16,436 nucleotides of DNA from a bacterium (GTDB taxonomy: Bacteria; UBA10199; DSSB01): positions 1 through 16,436 of the forward strand of contig JAUHYS010000013.1 in the NCBI GenBank assembly GCA_030426445.1, written 5' to 3'. The translations under genes were made by a program, and so were the position numbers. The notes beneath the pieces are model-generated. The model searched no databases. It was not told the DNA's origin and was given only the letters and a program-made list of their open reading frames with translations. Positions 7,087 through 14,944 of the stretch are shown here, in pieces. Positions within the stretch are counted from its first letter, which is position 1. Every line of letters starts with the position of its first letter.

Positions 7087-7088
7087 GT

Positions 7089-8054
7089 TTATTTTTGATC
7101 CACTCCAAAATAAATAAAGCGTGTGGTGGTGTTTTTTACCTTATCTTCGAAAAATGTAGGGTCAGTTATTTTAAGAACGACGCGTCCGGTTTTATCTTTA
7201 AGATAGAGACTATTTAGTTGAAGCTCAATCTGTCTCAAGGCCCACTGATCTTTGGGGCGCATTATTCTGAGTTCACAATAAAACTGATTTTTAGTACGGA
7301 CGCGGGGTTTGCATTTGGCCTCGTAAATCCCTTTAGAGTCCTCGTCTTCTTTAAGTTGATAATAAACACTTAAGGCATCTTTTTTGAGTTCGTCTTTATC
7401 TCCAGAAAAAATAAAGATTTGTTTTGCTCTTACTACCACATTATTTGTGTATTCTATCTGGCGACGCGGGTCAAAGTTAAAGCCGCGAATTTCTAAAAGC
7501 TCAACTTCTTCGACAGGCTTTTCAGGGGGCAATACTTCTAGTTCGTCGGCTTGCGAGAATTCGTAAAGGTATTCACGAAGAGAAATAAAATTTTTGTCTC
7601 GATCGCGTAAAAATAAATCAGCAATACGATAAATGCCAGGTTTGATTTGGCGAGGCACCCTAAAAAAACTGAGATAACAAGTTCCTGGGCCTTCTTTTAT
7701 ATAACTTTTACCGTTGCCGATTTCTATTTTAAAACTGTTGGGAGGCATTTCTTCATCTTCCAGTATGAGTTGCACTCCAGTGATTTGTGGCTTTAATTGA
7801 GCAATCAGTGAAGTTTGCGAATGTAGGCGCAAACAAAGCGGTGCGCGGTCTCCCGCATGAATGCTATGACGGTCATTTTCAGGACGCTCGGATTGCATAG
7901 GAAAAAACCAGAGCTCCCCAGCGCCCCCTTTTTTAGGTAAAAAGCTTAAGGGGTTTTCCTGGGCATGAAGCGATGTACCGCTGCTTATTCCTAAAAGGAA
8001 TAAAAAACAGACTTGAAATAATATAAAATGACATAGGAGATTTTGCTTTTTCAT
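7089..8054 (-). CDS. Exported beta-rich protein of unknown function
   Basis: 321 residues with a clear signal peptide: a Lys-rich start, a hydrophobic core at 10-28 and likely cleavage after SLHA (residue 31). No lipobox Cys is placed correctly, so it should be a periplasmic or secreted soluble protein. The mature part looks beta-rich and in two similar halves, about 45-170 and 185-321. Each half has one Cys pair (Cys74/Cys126 and Cys248/Cys260) and ends in a strand pattern of alternating hydrophobics followed by a charged turn (YRIADLFLRDRDKNFISL near 142-159, LQLNSLYLKDKTGRVVLKI near 278-296). This suggests two Ig-like beta sandwiches joined by a Glu/Pro-rich linker (170-186); that is inference. 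AAAGG lies about seven bases before the ATG at 8054. I do not recognise the family. Confidence 0.8.
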   Translation of the reverse strand: MKKQNLLCHFILFQVCFLFLLGISSGTSLHAQENPLSFLPKKGGAGELWFFPMQSERPENDRHSIHAGDRAPLCLRLHSQTSLIAQLKPQITGVQLILEDEEMPPNSFKIEIGNGKSYIKEGPGTCYLSFFRVPRQIKPGIYRIADLFLRDRDKNFISLREYLYEFSQADELEVLPPEKPVEEVELLEIRGFNFDPRRQIEYTNNVVVRAKQIFIFSGDKDELKKDALSVYYQLKEDEDSKGIYEAKCKPRVRTKNQFYCELRIMRPKDQWALRQIELQLNSLYLKDKTGRVVLKITDPTFFEDKVKNTTTRFIYFGVDQK

Positions 8055-8140
8055 TGTTTTTACCTTTGAGACATCCTATCTATTTATCCGTTAATTGACA
8101 ATAGACTTCTTTTTTAAAAAGGCAAAATCACAATATTAAC
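8055..8140. promoter_or_regulatory. Divergent promoter region upstream of the AddB-like gene
   Basis: 86 AT-rich bases between divergent genes. TTGACA at 8095-8100 is a consensus -35, but no good -10 lies 16-18 bases downstream. No ribosome site is visible before the ATG at 8141; AAAAAGG lies about 18 bases too far upstream. Confidence 0.3.
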
Positions 8141-10756
8141 ATGGCTCTCTATCTTTACTATATAGATTCCGTTTCTCCCTATTTAAAAGACATTTTACAG
8201 GATGTCTCAGAGCGCCATATTGGAGAAAGCACCCAAAAGTCGTTTTGTGTACTGACTCCGGACCTGGTTTCTGCAGAAGATGTTCGTTATGCTTTCTTAA
8301 GTTTCACTCCAGAAAAAAATCAAACTTTCGAGTCTAGTGTTTTGCACTCCGCTCAATTGCGTCAGAAGATTTTTGAAGCCTGTCCAGAATTACCTCAATT
8401 AGCCGAAGAATTTTCTTGCCGCAAGGCCCTCTTTTTAGCCTTGTCACAACTCGACCCTCAACAAGAATGGAAAATAGCGCAGTGTCAGGATTTTTTAAGG
8501 TCCCTACGGCGTTGGCAAAATTTAAAACAGCTCATTCAGACACAATTTTTGGGTAACTTTAAACTGCAACGGCTTTTCCAAATTTATCAAGAGACGCTTT
8601 TAAAAGGCTGGAATGCCCTTGCTCCAGAAAATGCCCTCCCCTATTTACTTCATCAATCGGATGAAAATAAAAAAATCCCTCAGCTCACTTTTTTAAAAAA
8701 TTTAAAAGAGGTGATTTTTTTAGGCTTTGATTATTTAAGTGCGGATTTACTCAACTGGATTGCTTTTTTCGAAAAATATTTTCCAGACTGTAAACTCAAA
8801 CTTTATTTAGCTCCCCCTCAAACCCTCATCGATGCGGATAGACAGCTTGAAGCCACTCTTAAAAAGATAGTTAACAAATCCGAACAAGTGACACATTATC
8901 AAGCTTTAAAACCGGCTCAATCTCAATGGCGACGTTTTCAAGCCCCTCCACAAGAGTGGCAAAACTTAGAAAAATTTATCGACTTGGCTTTTCCTGACCG
9001 TGGCGTGATCTTGAATCAATGGAATAAGCTTTCTCGACAGATCCCATTTTGGCAAACTCAAAAAAATCAAAAGCCTTTTTCTTATCACCTCAGTTCGATA
9101 CCGAGCACCCTGCCTTTTGTGCATTTAGAAAATTTATTATCGGAAGTGGATGAACAAAAAAAGGTTTCTTTTGAAATGTTTTATATGCAGTTGCTTCAGC
9201 CCCTTACTCAAAGTTACGAGGCAGCACTTGATGCAAAACAAAGTGGAGTTTCACAATATTTGGAAGCCTGTTTGCAAAAGCTTTTGCAATGGCAACAAAC
9301 CGAATCCCAAGCTCCCATTTTTCAAAGCTATCCACAATGGGTTCAAATTATCGGAGAAGAATTTAAAAGCTTGGTGCAAAGAGAAAATGAGTTGACTTCT
9401 TATGTGCGCCATTATCGTGCGATAGGATTAAAACCTTTTAAAGAGCTTTATTTTCCAGATTTTTGCGAGGACGCTTTTACGCTTCAATCTTTAAACCTGC
9501 CTTTTATAGGCGAAGTCCCCGACCCCTTGCAATGGCATGAAATGCAAGTCTGCTTAAAAAAAATAAACTACTCATGCAAAAAATTACACATCAGTTTTTC
9601 AGAATATAATCTAGCAGGCCGAAGTCAAAACATCTCTCCTTATTTAGATATTTTAACTAAGGAAAAAGAAACACAAACTCAAAACAAACCAAACCTTTTA
9701 TTAAAATCAAAATCCATTCATCCTTTTTACGAAAAAAATATACAGCAGCTAAAAAAAAGCCAGCAAGGACTGCAGGAAAAAGATTTTAAACAAGTTCCAG
9801 GCTTATTTAAAAAATTGCAGCATAAATTGGCACGCAAGCCTTTGAGTGCCAGTTATATTGACCAATACCTTCATTGCCCTTGGAAATTTTTTGCCCGCTG
9901 GCAACTAAAATTGGATACAAAAGATAAAGAAAAATTGGAAATCTCCCCCAAAGATAAGGGGCTATGGATGCACCACATTTTTGAGGCGCTACTCAAACAG
10001 TTTCATTCAAGTCATTTTAGTCAAAATAAATGGCCTAGTTTATCTAAACTTTGCTCCGCATTAGAAAAGGAGATTACAGATTTTAAAGTAAAAATCCTTC
10101 AAAGTATGAAACAGGAAAATCTTCCTCCTGTCTTGATAGATCAGGAACTCCAAAGGATTAAAAATAAAGTTTATCATTTATTAAAAAGTGAAAGCGAAAA
10201 ATGGGAAAAACCAACGGATTTTTTATTTCCTTATTTTTTCGAATGGCGTTTTGGAGAAAAACCAGAAGACCGTTTGCAGTTTAAGTTAGACGATCAGCAA
10301 ATGGCCCATCTTAGTGGAGCCATTGATCGCATTGATTATAACCCACAGCATCAAGAGTTTGTTGTCATCGATTATAAATCTTCCAATAGTCAGCTTTTGG
10401 CCTCAGCCATGCGTCAAGGGCTTAGTTTGCAACTGTTTATTTATTTAAGTGCGGTCAAAAAACTTTTATTGCCTCAAGCGGAGGCTCTGGGAGGGCTTTA
10501 TTGGGATGCGAAATCATTTAAAAAGGATCAGGGGATCGTTCATAAAAATCTTTACCAAAAATACTGTGAAAAAGTTCCTTCAACCCAGTCTTTTGCCAAA
10601 ACAGAAAAATTTGAACTCACTTTAGCGGAGATGGAAGCACGACTCATTAAAACGCTTAAGCAAATCTATCAAGGAGAATATCCTTTGCTTCCTTTAGAAT
10701 GTGGGGCCAAACAATGCCCTTATCACCAGGCTTGTCATTATGCTGAACAAAATTGA
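8141..10756 (+). CDS. addB: AddB-like PD-(D/E)XK nuclease subunit
   Basis: 871 residues; likely partner of the following helicase in end processing of double-strand breaks for RecA-dependent repair. The N-terminal two thirds resemble the degenerate helicase fold of AddB/RexB and show no Walker A motif. The C-terminal third is a RecB/Cas4-type nuclease: His611/His612 (LWMHHIFEALL), Asp729/Asp732 (GAIDRID), then D744-Y-K746 (VVIDYKSS), followed by the LQLFIYL helix. Four Cys fit the iron-sulfur staple of AddB: Cys579 (YLHCPWKFF) before the nuclease core and Cys854, Cys859 and Cys865 at the extreme C-terminus. The C-terminal spacing here is C-x4-C-x5-C, where Bacillus AddB has C-x2-C-x5-C. There is no ribosome site at the ATG chosen. 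It overlaps the next gene by 17 bases. The gene name is given by architecture and context. Confidence 0.82.
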   Translation: MALYLYYIDSVSPYLKDILQDVSERHIGESTQKSFCVLTPDLVSAEDVRYAFLSFTPEKNQTFESSVLHSAQLRQKIFEACPELPQLAEEFSCRKALFLALSQLDPQQEWKIAQCQDFLRSLRRWQNLKQLIQTQFLGNFKLQRLFQIYQETLLKGWNALAPENALPYLLHQSDENKKIPQLTFLKNLKEVIFLGFDYLSADLLNWIAFFEKYFPDCKLKLYLAPPQTLIDADRQLEATLKKIVNKSEQVTHYQALKPAQSQWRRFQAPPQEWQNLEKFIDLAFPDRGVILNQWNKLSRQIPFWQTQKNQKPFSYHLSSIPSTLPFVHLENLLSEVDEQKKVSFEMFYMQLLQPLTQSYEAALDAKQSGVSQYLEACLQKLLQWQQTESQAPIFQSYPQWVQIIGEEFKSLVQRENELTSYVRHYRAIGLKPFKELYFPDFCEDAFTLQSLNLPFIGEVPDPLQWHEMQVCLKKINYSCKKLHISFSEYNLAGRSQNISPYLDILTKEKETQTQNKPNLLLKSKSIHPFYEKNIQQLKKSQQGLQEKDFKQVPGLFKKLQHKLARKPLSASYIDQYLHCPWKFFARWQLKLDTKDKEKLEISPKDKGLWMHHIFEALLKQFHSSHFSQNKWPSLSKLCSALEKEITDFKVKILQSMKQENLPPVLIDQELQRIKNKVYHLLKSESEKWEKPTDFLFPYFFEWRFGEKPEDRLQFKLDDQQMAHLSGAIDRIDYNPQHQEFVVIDYKSSNSQLLASAMRQGLSLQLFIYLSAVKKLLLPQAEALGGLYWDAKSFKKDQGIVHKNLYQKYCEKVPSTQSFAKTEKFELTLAEMEARLIKTLKQIYQGEYPLLPLECGAKQCPYHQACHYAEQN

Positions 10757-12923
10757 ACAAGAAAATTTTTTAAATGCACGAGACTGCATAGACCGTGATG
10801 TCATTGTGGTCGCCAATGCGGGCTCGGGAAAAACTAAACTTTTGGTTGATCATTATTTGACTTTATTAGAAAAAGGCTGGCAGCCTCATCAAATAGCGGC
10901 TTTTACTTTTACAGAAAAAGCCGCTAACGAATTAAAACTGCGTATTCTCAAAGCGCAACAAGCATTTCAATATCCAGCATCTCAAAACCCTTCAAACTCT
11001 CAAGATCAAAAAAATTTTAATACAAGTTCTTTAGAAGAAATCAAAATCGGCACCTTTCATCAATTTTGTTTTAGCTTACTTCAACAAGAAGACTCTTCCA
11101 AAGGCATGCAACTTATCGAAGAGGCTAGCGAATTGCAGCTCATCGAAAGTATTTTATTAGGCCAATTAAATAGCTGGCTCCAAAGTCAAAATGAGGCTTG
11201 CCTTGAATTGTTAAAGCATTTTGGGGCCAATCGACTCAAGAATTTATTATATGAAAAAGTCATGCGGCGCCATGCGATGCCCGTAGAAATTAAATTGCCC
11301 GAGACAGAGGAAGTAGAAATCAGACTATTACAAAATTTAAACCAATTGACTACAAGCATTGAAGCTGCGCTTAAAAATAAAAAACAAGCGCGCCAATGGC
11401 TCTCTTTTGATGATTTAGAAATTTTAGCACTGCAGGCCATTACAAAAGCTTCTTCAAAACAAAAAAAATTTTTATCCAGTTTAAACCATTTATTAGTAGA
11501 TGAATTTCAAGACAGCTCCCCGCGTCAATTAGCCATTTTAGACGCTTTAAAAAAACAAGTTTTTCAATGGGGAAAGCGGATTCAACTTTATTGTGTAGGC
11601 GATGCCAAGCAATCGATTTATCGTTTTAGGCAAGTCGACCAAAAGCTCATTGAGGCCAGTCAAAAAAAGATCGTTGAGGCAGGTGGGCAACCCTTTCATT
11701 TTACGCAAAATTTTCGTTCCACTGCGCAAATACTTGAATTTGTCAATGCCTATGCCAGTCAAGCTTTTCCGGATGCCTTGCCTTCCTCTCCTTGTTTAGT
11801 GGAGGATCCCCACTCCTGTGTTCAAATGATTCAACTCAATTTAGAGGATAAAAAAATAAAAAGTGAAGAAGAAAGAAAACAACAAGCGGATTGGGTGCTT
11901 CAACAGATGATAAAAAGTCATGAGCAAGGCATAGCATATGAGGACATGGCTGTACTTTATCGCAGCAGCGCTTCTGCAAAGCCTTATCTAGAAAGACTTA
12001 AAGCAGCTGGGATTCCTTTTGTCATTAAAGGAGGCACCAACCTTTTTGAAAAGCAAGAAATTTATGATCTCAAAAATCTAATTTTGTTTTTACTTCATCC
12101 CGCTGAAGAAGACCTAGCTCTGCTTGGGGTGTTGCGCTCTCCTCTCTTCGCTTTATCCGATTTATGTCTTTTTTTATTGGGAGATTTTCCCCATTCGGTT
12201 TCTTTATGGCAAAGACTGCAAAGCCCTATCTTTTATCAATCGGTGCAGGAGTTTTTTTCCGATGAAGTTAAAAAACTCGATTGGATTTTATCGACTTTAA
12301 AAGATTGGCAAAAAGCTATCGCTTATAAAAGCATCAGCGAATTTTTAGAAAGCATTTTTTGGAATTACCGCTTAGCCAACCTTTTTAGTGAAGCCTACGA
12401 GGATCCCGAAGCTGAATGGACGCTGCCGCAATTTATCGATTGGGTGCAAAAAATTGAGCTAGAAAATTTGCCGATGTCTGCTCTGAAATGGAAGGCTCTT
12501 TTTGATGCAGTGGAAAAACGTAAGGTACAAAAAACTCCTCTGTCTCACCTTTGCCAAGAAGGCATGGGGGTTTCGTTGTTGACGATTCATGCTGCCAAAG
12601 GACTGGAGTTTAAAAATGTGTATTTAGTCGATTTAGCCCGTCAAACTTATCCGGATTACCCCATCATGCAAAACGTGGGTCAAGAGCAGGCACTTAAGTT
12701 GCTTGATGAACTGGATCAATTTTACCCGACTCCACGCTATGCAGCCATGCAAGAGTTTCATAAAAAGGAAGACTATGAAGAGTCCAAACGTTTGCTTTAT
12801 GTTGCACTGACCCGTGCTAAAAACCAACTTTTTATTTTACTCAGTCAAAAAAATCGTGTGGGATCTTTACAAGATATTTTACTTAAAAATTTAGAGGGAC
12901 AAAAAGAGCGCTGGCTTACTTAA
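10740..12923 (+). CDS. addA: AddA-like UvrD/RecB-family helicase lacking a nuclease domain
   Basis: 727-residue superfamily 1A ATP-dependent helicase. All motifs are present: Walker A NAGSGKT (26-32), motif Ia FTFTEKAANELKLRI, motif II DEFQD (254-258), motif III GDAKQSIYRFR, motif IV NFRST, motif V TIHAAKGLEFKNVYLVDL and motif VI YVALTRAK with Arg692. The protein ends 35 residues after motif VI, so the C-terminal PD-(D/E)XK nuclease of typical AddA (about 1200 residues) is absent. The preceding gene carries the only nuclease of the pair. An upstream in-frame GTG (10701) would add 13 residues. I chose ATG 10740 because the N-terminal LNKIEQENF is where the family begins, and CCAGG lies nine bases upstream. 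The 17-base overlap with addB indicates coupled translation. A stand-alone UvrD paralogue is the alternative. Confidence 0.87.
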   Translation: MLNKIEQENFLNARDCIDRDVIVVANAGSGKTKLLVDHYLTLLEKGWQPHQIAAFTFTEKAANELKLRILKAQQAFQYPASQNPSNSQDQKNFNTSSLEEIKIGTFHQFCFSLLQQEDSSKGMQLIEEASELQLIESILLGQLNSWLQSQNEACLELLKHFGANRLKNLLYEKVMRRHAMPVEIKLPETEEVEIRLLQNLNQLTTSIEAALKNKKQARQWLSFDDLEILALQAITKASSKQKKFLSSLNHLLVDEFQDSSPRQLAILDALKKQVFQWGKRIQLYCVGDAKQSIYRFRQVDQKLIEASQKKIVEAGGQPFHFTQNFRSTAQILEFVNAYASQAFPDALPSSPCLVEDPHSCVQMIQLNLEDKKIKSEEERKQQADWVLQQMIKSHEQGIAYEDMAVLYRSSASAKPYLERLKAAGIPFVIKGGTNLFEKQEIYDLKNLILFLLHPAEEDLALLGVLRSPLFALSDLCLFLLGDFPHSVSLWQRLQSPIFYQSVQEFFSDEVKKLDWILSTLKDWQKAIAYKSISEFLESIFWNYRLANLFSEAYEDPEAEWTLPQFIDWVQKIELENLPMSALKWKALFDAVEKRKVQKTPLSHLCQEGMGVSLLTIHAAKGLEFKNVYLVDLARQTYPDYPIMQNVGQEQALKLLDELDQFYPTPRYAAMQEFHKKEDYEESKRLLYVALTRAKNQLFILLSQKNRVGSLQDILLKNLEGQKERWLT

Positions 12924-12958
12924 AAGTTATACTCAAGAAGGTTATAAAATACGGTTTT

Positions 12959-13063
12959 TATACTTTCAAAGGGGTCTTTTTGAGTATTTTTAGAGCCCTA
13001 TTTAAAATCAAAAAATAAAATGCGACTTTTAAAAATACTCAAAAAGACCCCTTTGAAAGTATA
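12959..13063. repeat. 105-bp element: 34-bp perfect inverted repeat around a 37-bp centre
   Basis: Arms 12959-12992 and 13030-13063 are exact reverse complements over 34 bases. The left arm runs TATACTTTCAAAGGGG then TCTTTTTGAGTATTTTTA. The centre is AT-rich and has no gene. Each arm is itself a rough palindrome (TACT...CAAA against TTTTTGAGTA). The outer ends read TATAC and GTATA, so a TA target duplication is possible. It lies between convergent addA and rluD, ending four bases before the rluD stop. A T run does not follow either end, so it is not a classic intrinsic terminator, although it could still stop transcription from both sides. A miniature inverted-repeat element is the other reading. 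Confidence 0.8.
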
Positions 13064-13066
13064 TCT

Positions 13067-14008
13067 TCATAATAAATAATAAAACTTTTGCATTTCTTCT
13101 CTTAAAGGAGCTACAAAAAACAAGCGTTGCTGTGAACGTGGGTGCACAATCGACAAACTAGCAGCGTGTAAAAATTGATAATTTTGTGCCTTTAAAAAAT
13201 CCTGAAGCCTTTTTTCTAAAGATAAAATTCGGCTATGATTTTTTCCATAGAGTGGATCACATAAAATTGTATGCCCCAGCTCTGCCATATGCACTCGCAA
13301 TTGATGAGTTCTGCCTGTCTTTGGGCTTAGCTCCACTAAAGAAAGTTTTTCCCATGTTTTAATGACACGATAATAGGTTGTGGCCTCTTTGAGTTTATTG
13401 CTCTGAGTCGAAATTTTTTTACGATTTTGTGAGCTACGACCCAAAGCCTTTTCGATTAAGCCCTTTGAAGGATTGAGCTGTCCCCAAACAAAGGCCCAAT
13501 AAATTTTTTGAGTGCTGCGTTCTTTAAATTGCTTGGCCAAACTTTGGTGACTATCATCATTTTTTGCTATGACCATCACTCCCGAAGTGCCTTTATCTAA
13601 ACGGTGCACAATACCAGGACGGAGCTTGCCACCAATACCCGAAAGGTCTTGGCAATGCGCGAGCAAGGCGTGCACCAAGGTGCCGCTGTGATGGCCAGCT
13701 CCGGGGTGCACCACTCTCTCAGCTGATTTATTGATCACAATGATGTCAGAGTCTTCGTATAAAATATCAAGCTGTATTTTTTCTGGAAGAATGGCTAAAG
13801 CTTGGACAGGTGGAATCTCAATTTCAATTTTATCCTGCTGTTTTAAAAGATAAGAGGCCTTAGTGTTTTTTTGATTCACCCATATATGATTTTCTTTGAT
13901 CCATTTTTGAATTTGCGCACGCGTGTAGTCAGGAATTTTCTCACAGATAAAATGATCCAAACGCATGCCCTGTGCCTGGTCAAAATAAAATGTGTAATTT
14001 GGATTCAT
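13067..14008 (-). CDS. rluD: RluD-family 23S rRNA pseudouridine synthase
   Basis: 313 residues; converts uridines in large-subunit rRNA (or another structured RNA) to pseudouridine in the cytoplasm. An N-terminal S4 RNA-binding domain covers about residues 15-62 (MRLDHFICEKIPDYTRAQIQ...HIWVNQ). The catalytic domain follows, with the RluA/RluD signature PGIVHRLDKGTSGVMVIAK at 131-149; the catalytic Asp is Asp138. Further family blocks are RTHQLRVHMAELGHTILCDPLYG near 240-262 and a C-terminal HAASLSIVHP. Length is normal. The start at 14008 puts the usual leader before the S4 domain, although no ribosome site is evident; coupling from pyrD, whose stop lies 24 bases upstream, may help. The exact uridine targets cannot be read from sequence, so RluD rather than RluC or RluA is a likely but not certain name. 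Confidence 0.93.
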   Translation of the reverse strand: MNPNYTFYFDQAQGMRLDHFICEKIPDYTRAQIQKWIKENHIWVNQKNTKASYLLKQQDKIEIEIPPVQALAILPEKIQLDILYEDSDIIVINKSAERVVHPGAGHHSGTLVHALLAHCQDLSGIGGKLRPGIVHRLDKGTSGVMVIAKNDDSHQSLAKQFKERSTQKIYWAFVWGQLNPSKGLIEKALGRSSQNRKKISTQSNKLKEATTYYRVIKTWEKLSLVELSPKTGRTHQLRVHMAELGHTILCDPLYGKNHSRILSLEKRLQDFLKAQNYQFLHAASLSIVHPRSQQRLFFVAPLREEMQKFYYLL

Positions 14009-14032
14009 CGATTTTAGATAAAAAAACTCAAG

Positions 14033-14944
14033 CTAAAAACCCTCAAGGGTTCCAACGAGTTCTTGTGGAGAAGAAAGGCCCTCTGTTTTAAGGTGATTTT
14101 GCAATTGGTCAATGAGTTCCTGAGCGATTTTGGGCTTGGTAAAATTGCTTGTACCAATTTGAATCGCTGCAGCCCCGGCAATCATAAACTCCAAAATATC
14201 GTTGAGTTCAGTAATGCCCCCTATTCCCACAATAGGAATTTTAACAGCTTGATAAGTTTGTGCCACCATGCGCACAGCAATGGGACGAATCGCGGGACCG
14301 GAAAGCCCCCCCACCCCATTGGCAATCATGGGCTTTTTGCTTTGAGTATTAATCACCATGGCTGTCACAGTATTAATGAGTGAGAGTGAATCCGCTCCTG
14401 CAGCTTCAACCTTTTTTGCAATCTCGACAATGGAGGTGACGTTGGGCGATAACTTGACCATGAGGTGACGCGAAAAAACCTTACGGACTTCTTCTGTGAC
14501 CACAGCCGCCATTTTGGGGTCATTGCCAAACTCCATGCCACCAGCTTTGACATTGGGGCAAGAAATATTGAGCTCGATGGCCGCGACTGAACTGGATTCT
14601 AAAATTTTGGCAATCTCGATATATTCTTCTAAAGTATTGCCAAAGATATTGGCAATCACCGTGACTTGACGTTTTTCTAAAAGCGGGAGTTTTTTTTCTA
14701 AAAACGCCTCCACGCCCACATTTTGCAAGCCAATAGCATTGATCATGCCACTGGGAGTTTCGATAATACGCGGCATGGGGTTGCCCAAACGCGGTTTGAG
14801 ACTGAGCCCTTTGGTGCTTAAAGCCCCTAGATTTTCTACGGGAAAAAAATCATTGAGTTCTTCCCCGTAGCCAAAAGTTCCCGAAGCCGCAATGACCGGA
14901 TTTTTGAGTTTTAAATTTTTTAACTTAACCGAATAATCAAACAT
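14033..14944 (-). CDS. pyrD: Dihydroorotate dehydrogenase B, catalytic subunit
   Basis: 303-residue class 1B FMN enzyme that oxidises dihydroorotate to orotate in pyrimidine synthesis, handing electrons to PyrK and on to NAD+. Visible blocks: NPVIAASGTFGYG (15-27), NAIGLQNVG (69-77), VIANIFG (96-102), ELNISCPNV (124-132) with catalytic Cys129, VKLSPNV, GVGGLSGPAIRP, PIVGIGG and AAAIQIGTSNF. Cys, rather than the Ser of class 2, marks class 1. The longest open frame starts at 15061, but that would put over 100 bases inside pyrK and add 39 residues foreign to the family. ATG 14944 gives the normal length and has GGAG nine bases upstream. An ATG at 14959 (MEHPSM...) is a second possibility. It overlaps the pyrK stop by eight bases. 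Confidence 0.95.
   Translation of the reverse strand: MFDYSVKLKNLKLKNPVIAASGTFGYGEELNDFFPVENLGALSTKGLSLKPRLGNPMPRIIETPSGMINAIGLQNVGVEAFLEKKLPLLEKRQVTVIANIFGNTLEEYIEIAKILESSSVAAIELNISCPNVKAGGMEFGNDPKMAAVVTEEVRKVFSRHLMVKLSPNVTSIVEIAKKVEAAGADSLSLINTVTAMVINTQSKKPMIANGVGGLSGPAIRPIAVRMVAQTYQAVKIPIVGIGGITELNDILEFMIAGAAAIQIGTSNFTKPKIAQELIDQLQNHLKTEGLSSPQELVGTLEGF

Noticed and set aside
7917..7960. GCGCCCCC...CTTAAGGGG stretch resembling a third copy of the palindromic repeat in reverse
   Set aside because: Base-by-base alignment to copies A and B fails beyond the short C run; it simply codes LPKKGGAG in the exported protein.
10701..10739. GTG start giving 13 more residues on the AddA-like helicase
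   Set aside because: The added residues lie wholly inside addB and do not resemble a helicase N-terminus; ATG 10740 fits the family start.
12924..13066. Frameshift that cut off an AddA nuclease domain
   Set aside because: Only 143 non-coding bases, mostly the inverted repeat, separate the stop from rluD; nothing nuclease-like appears in any frame.
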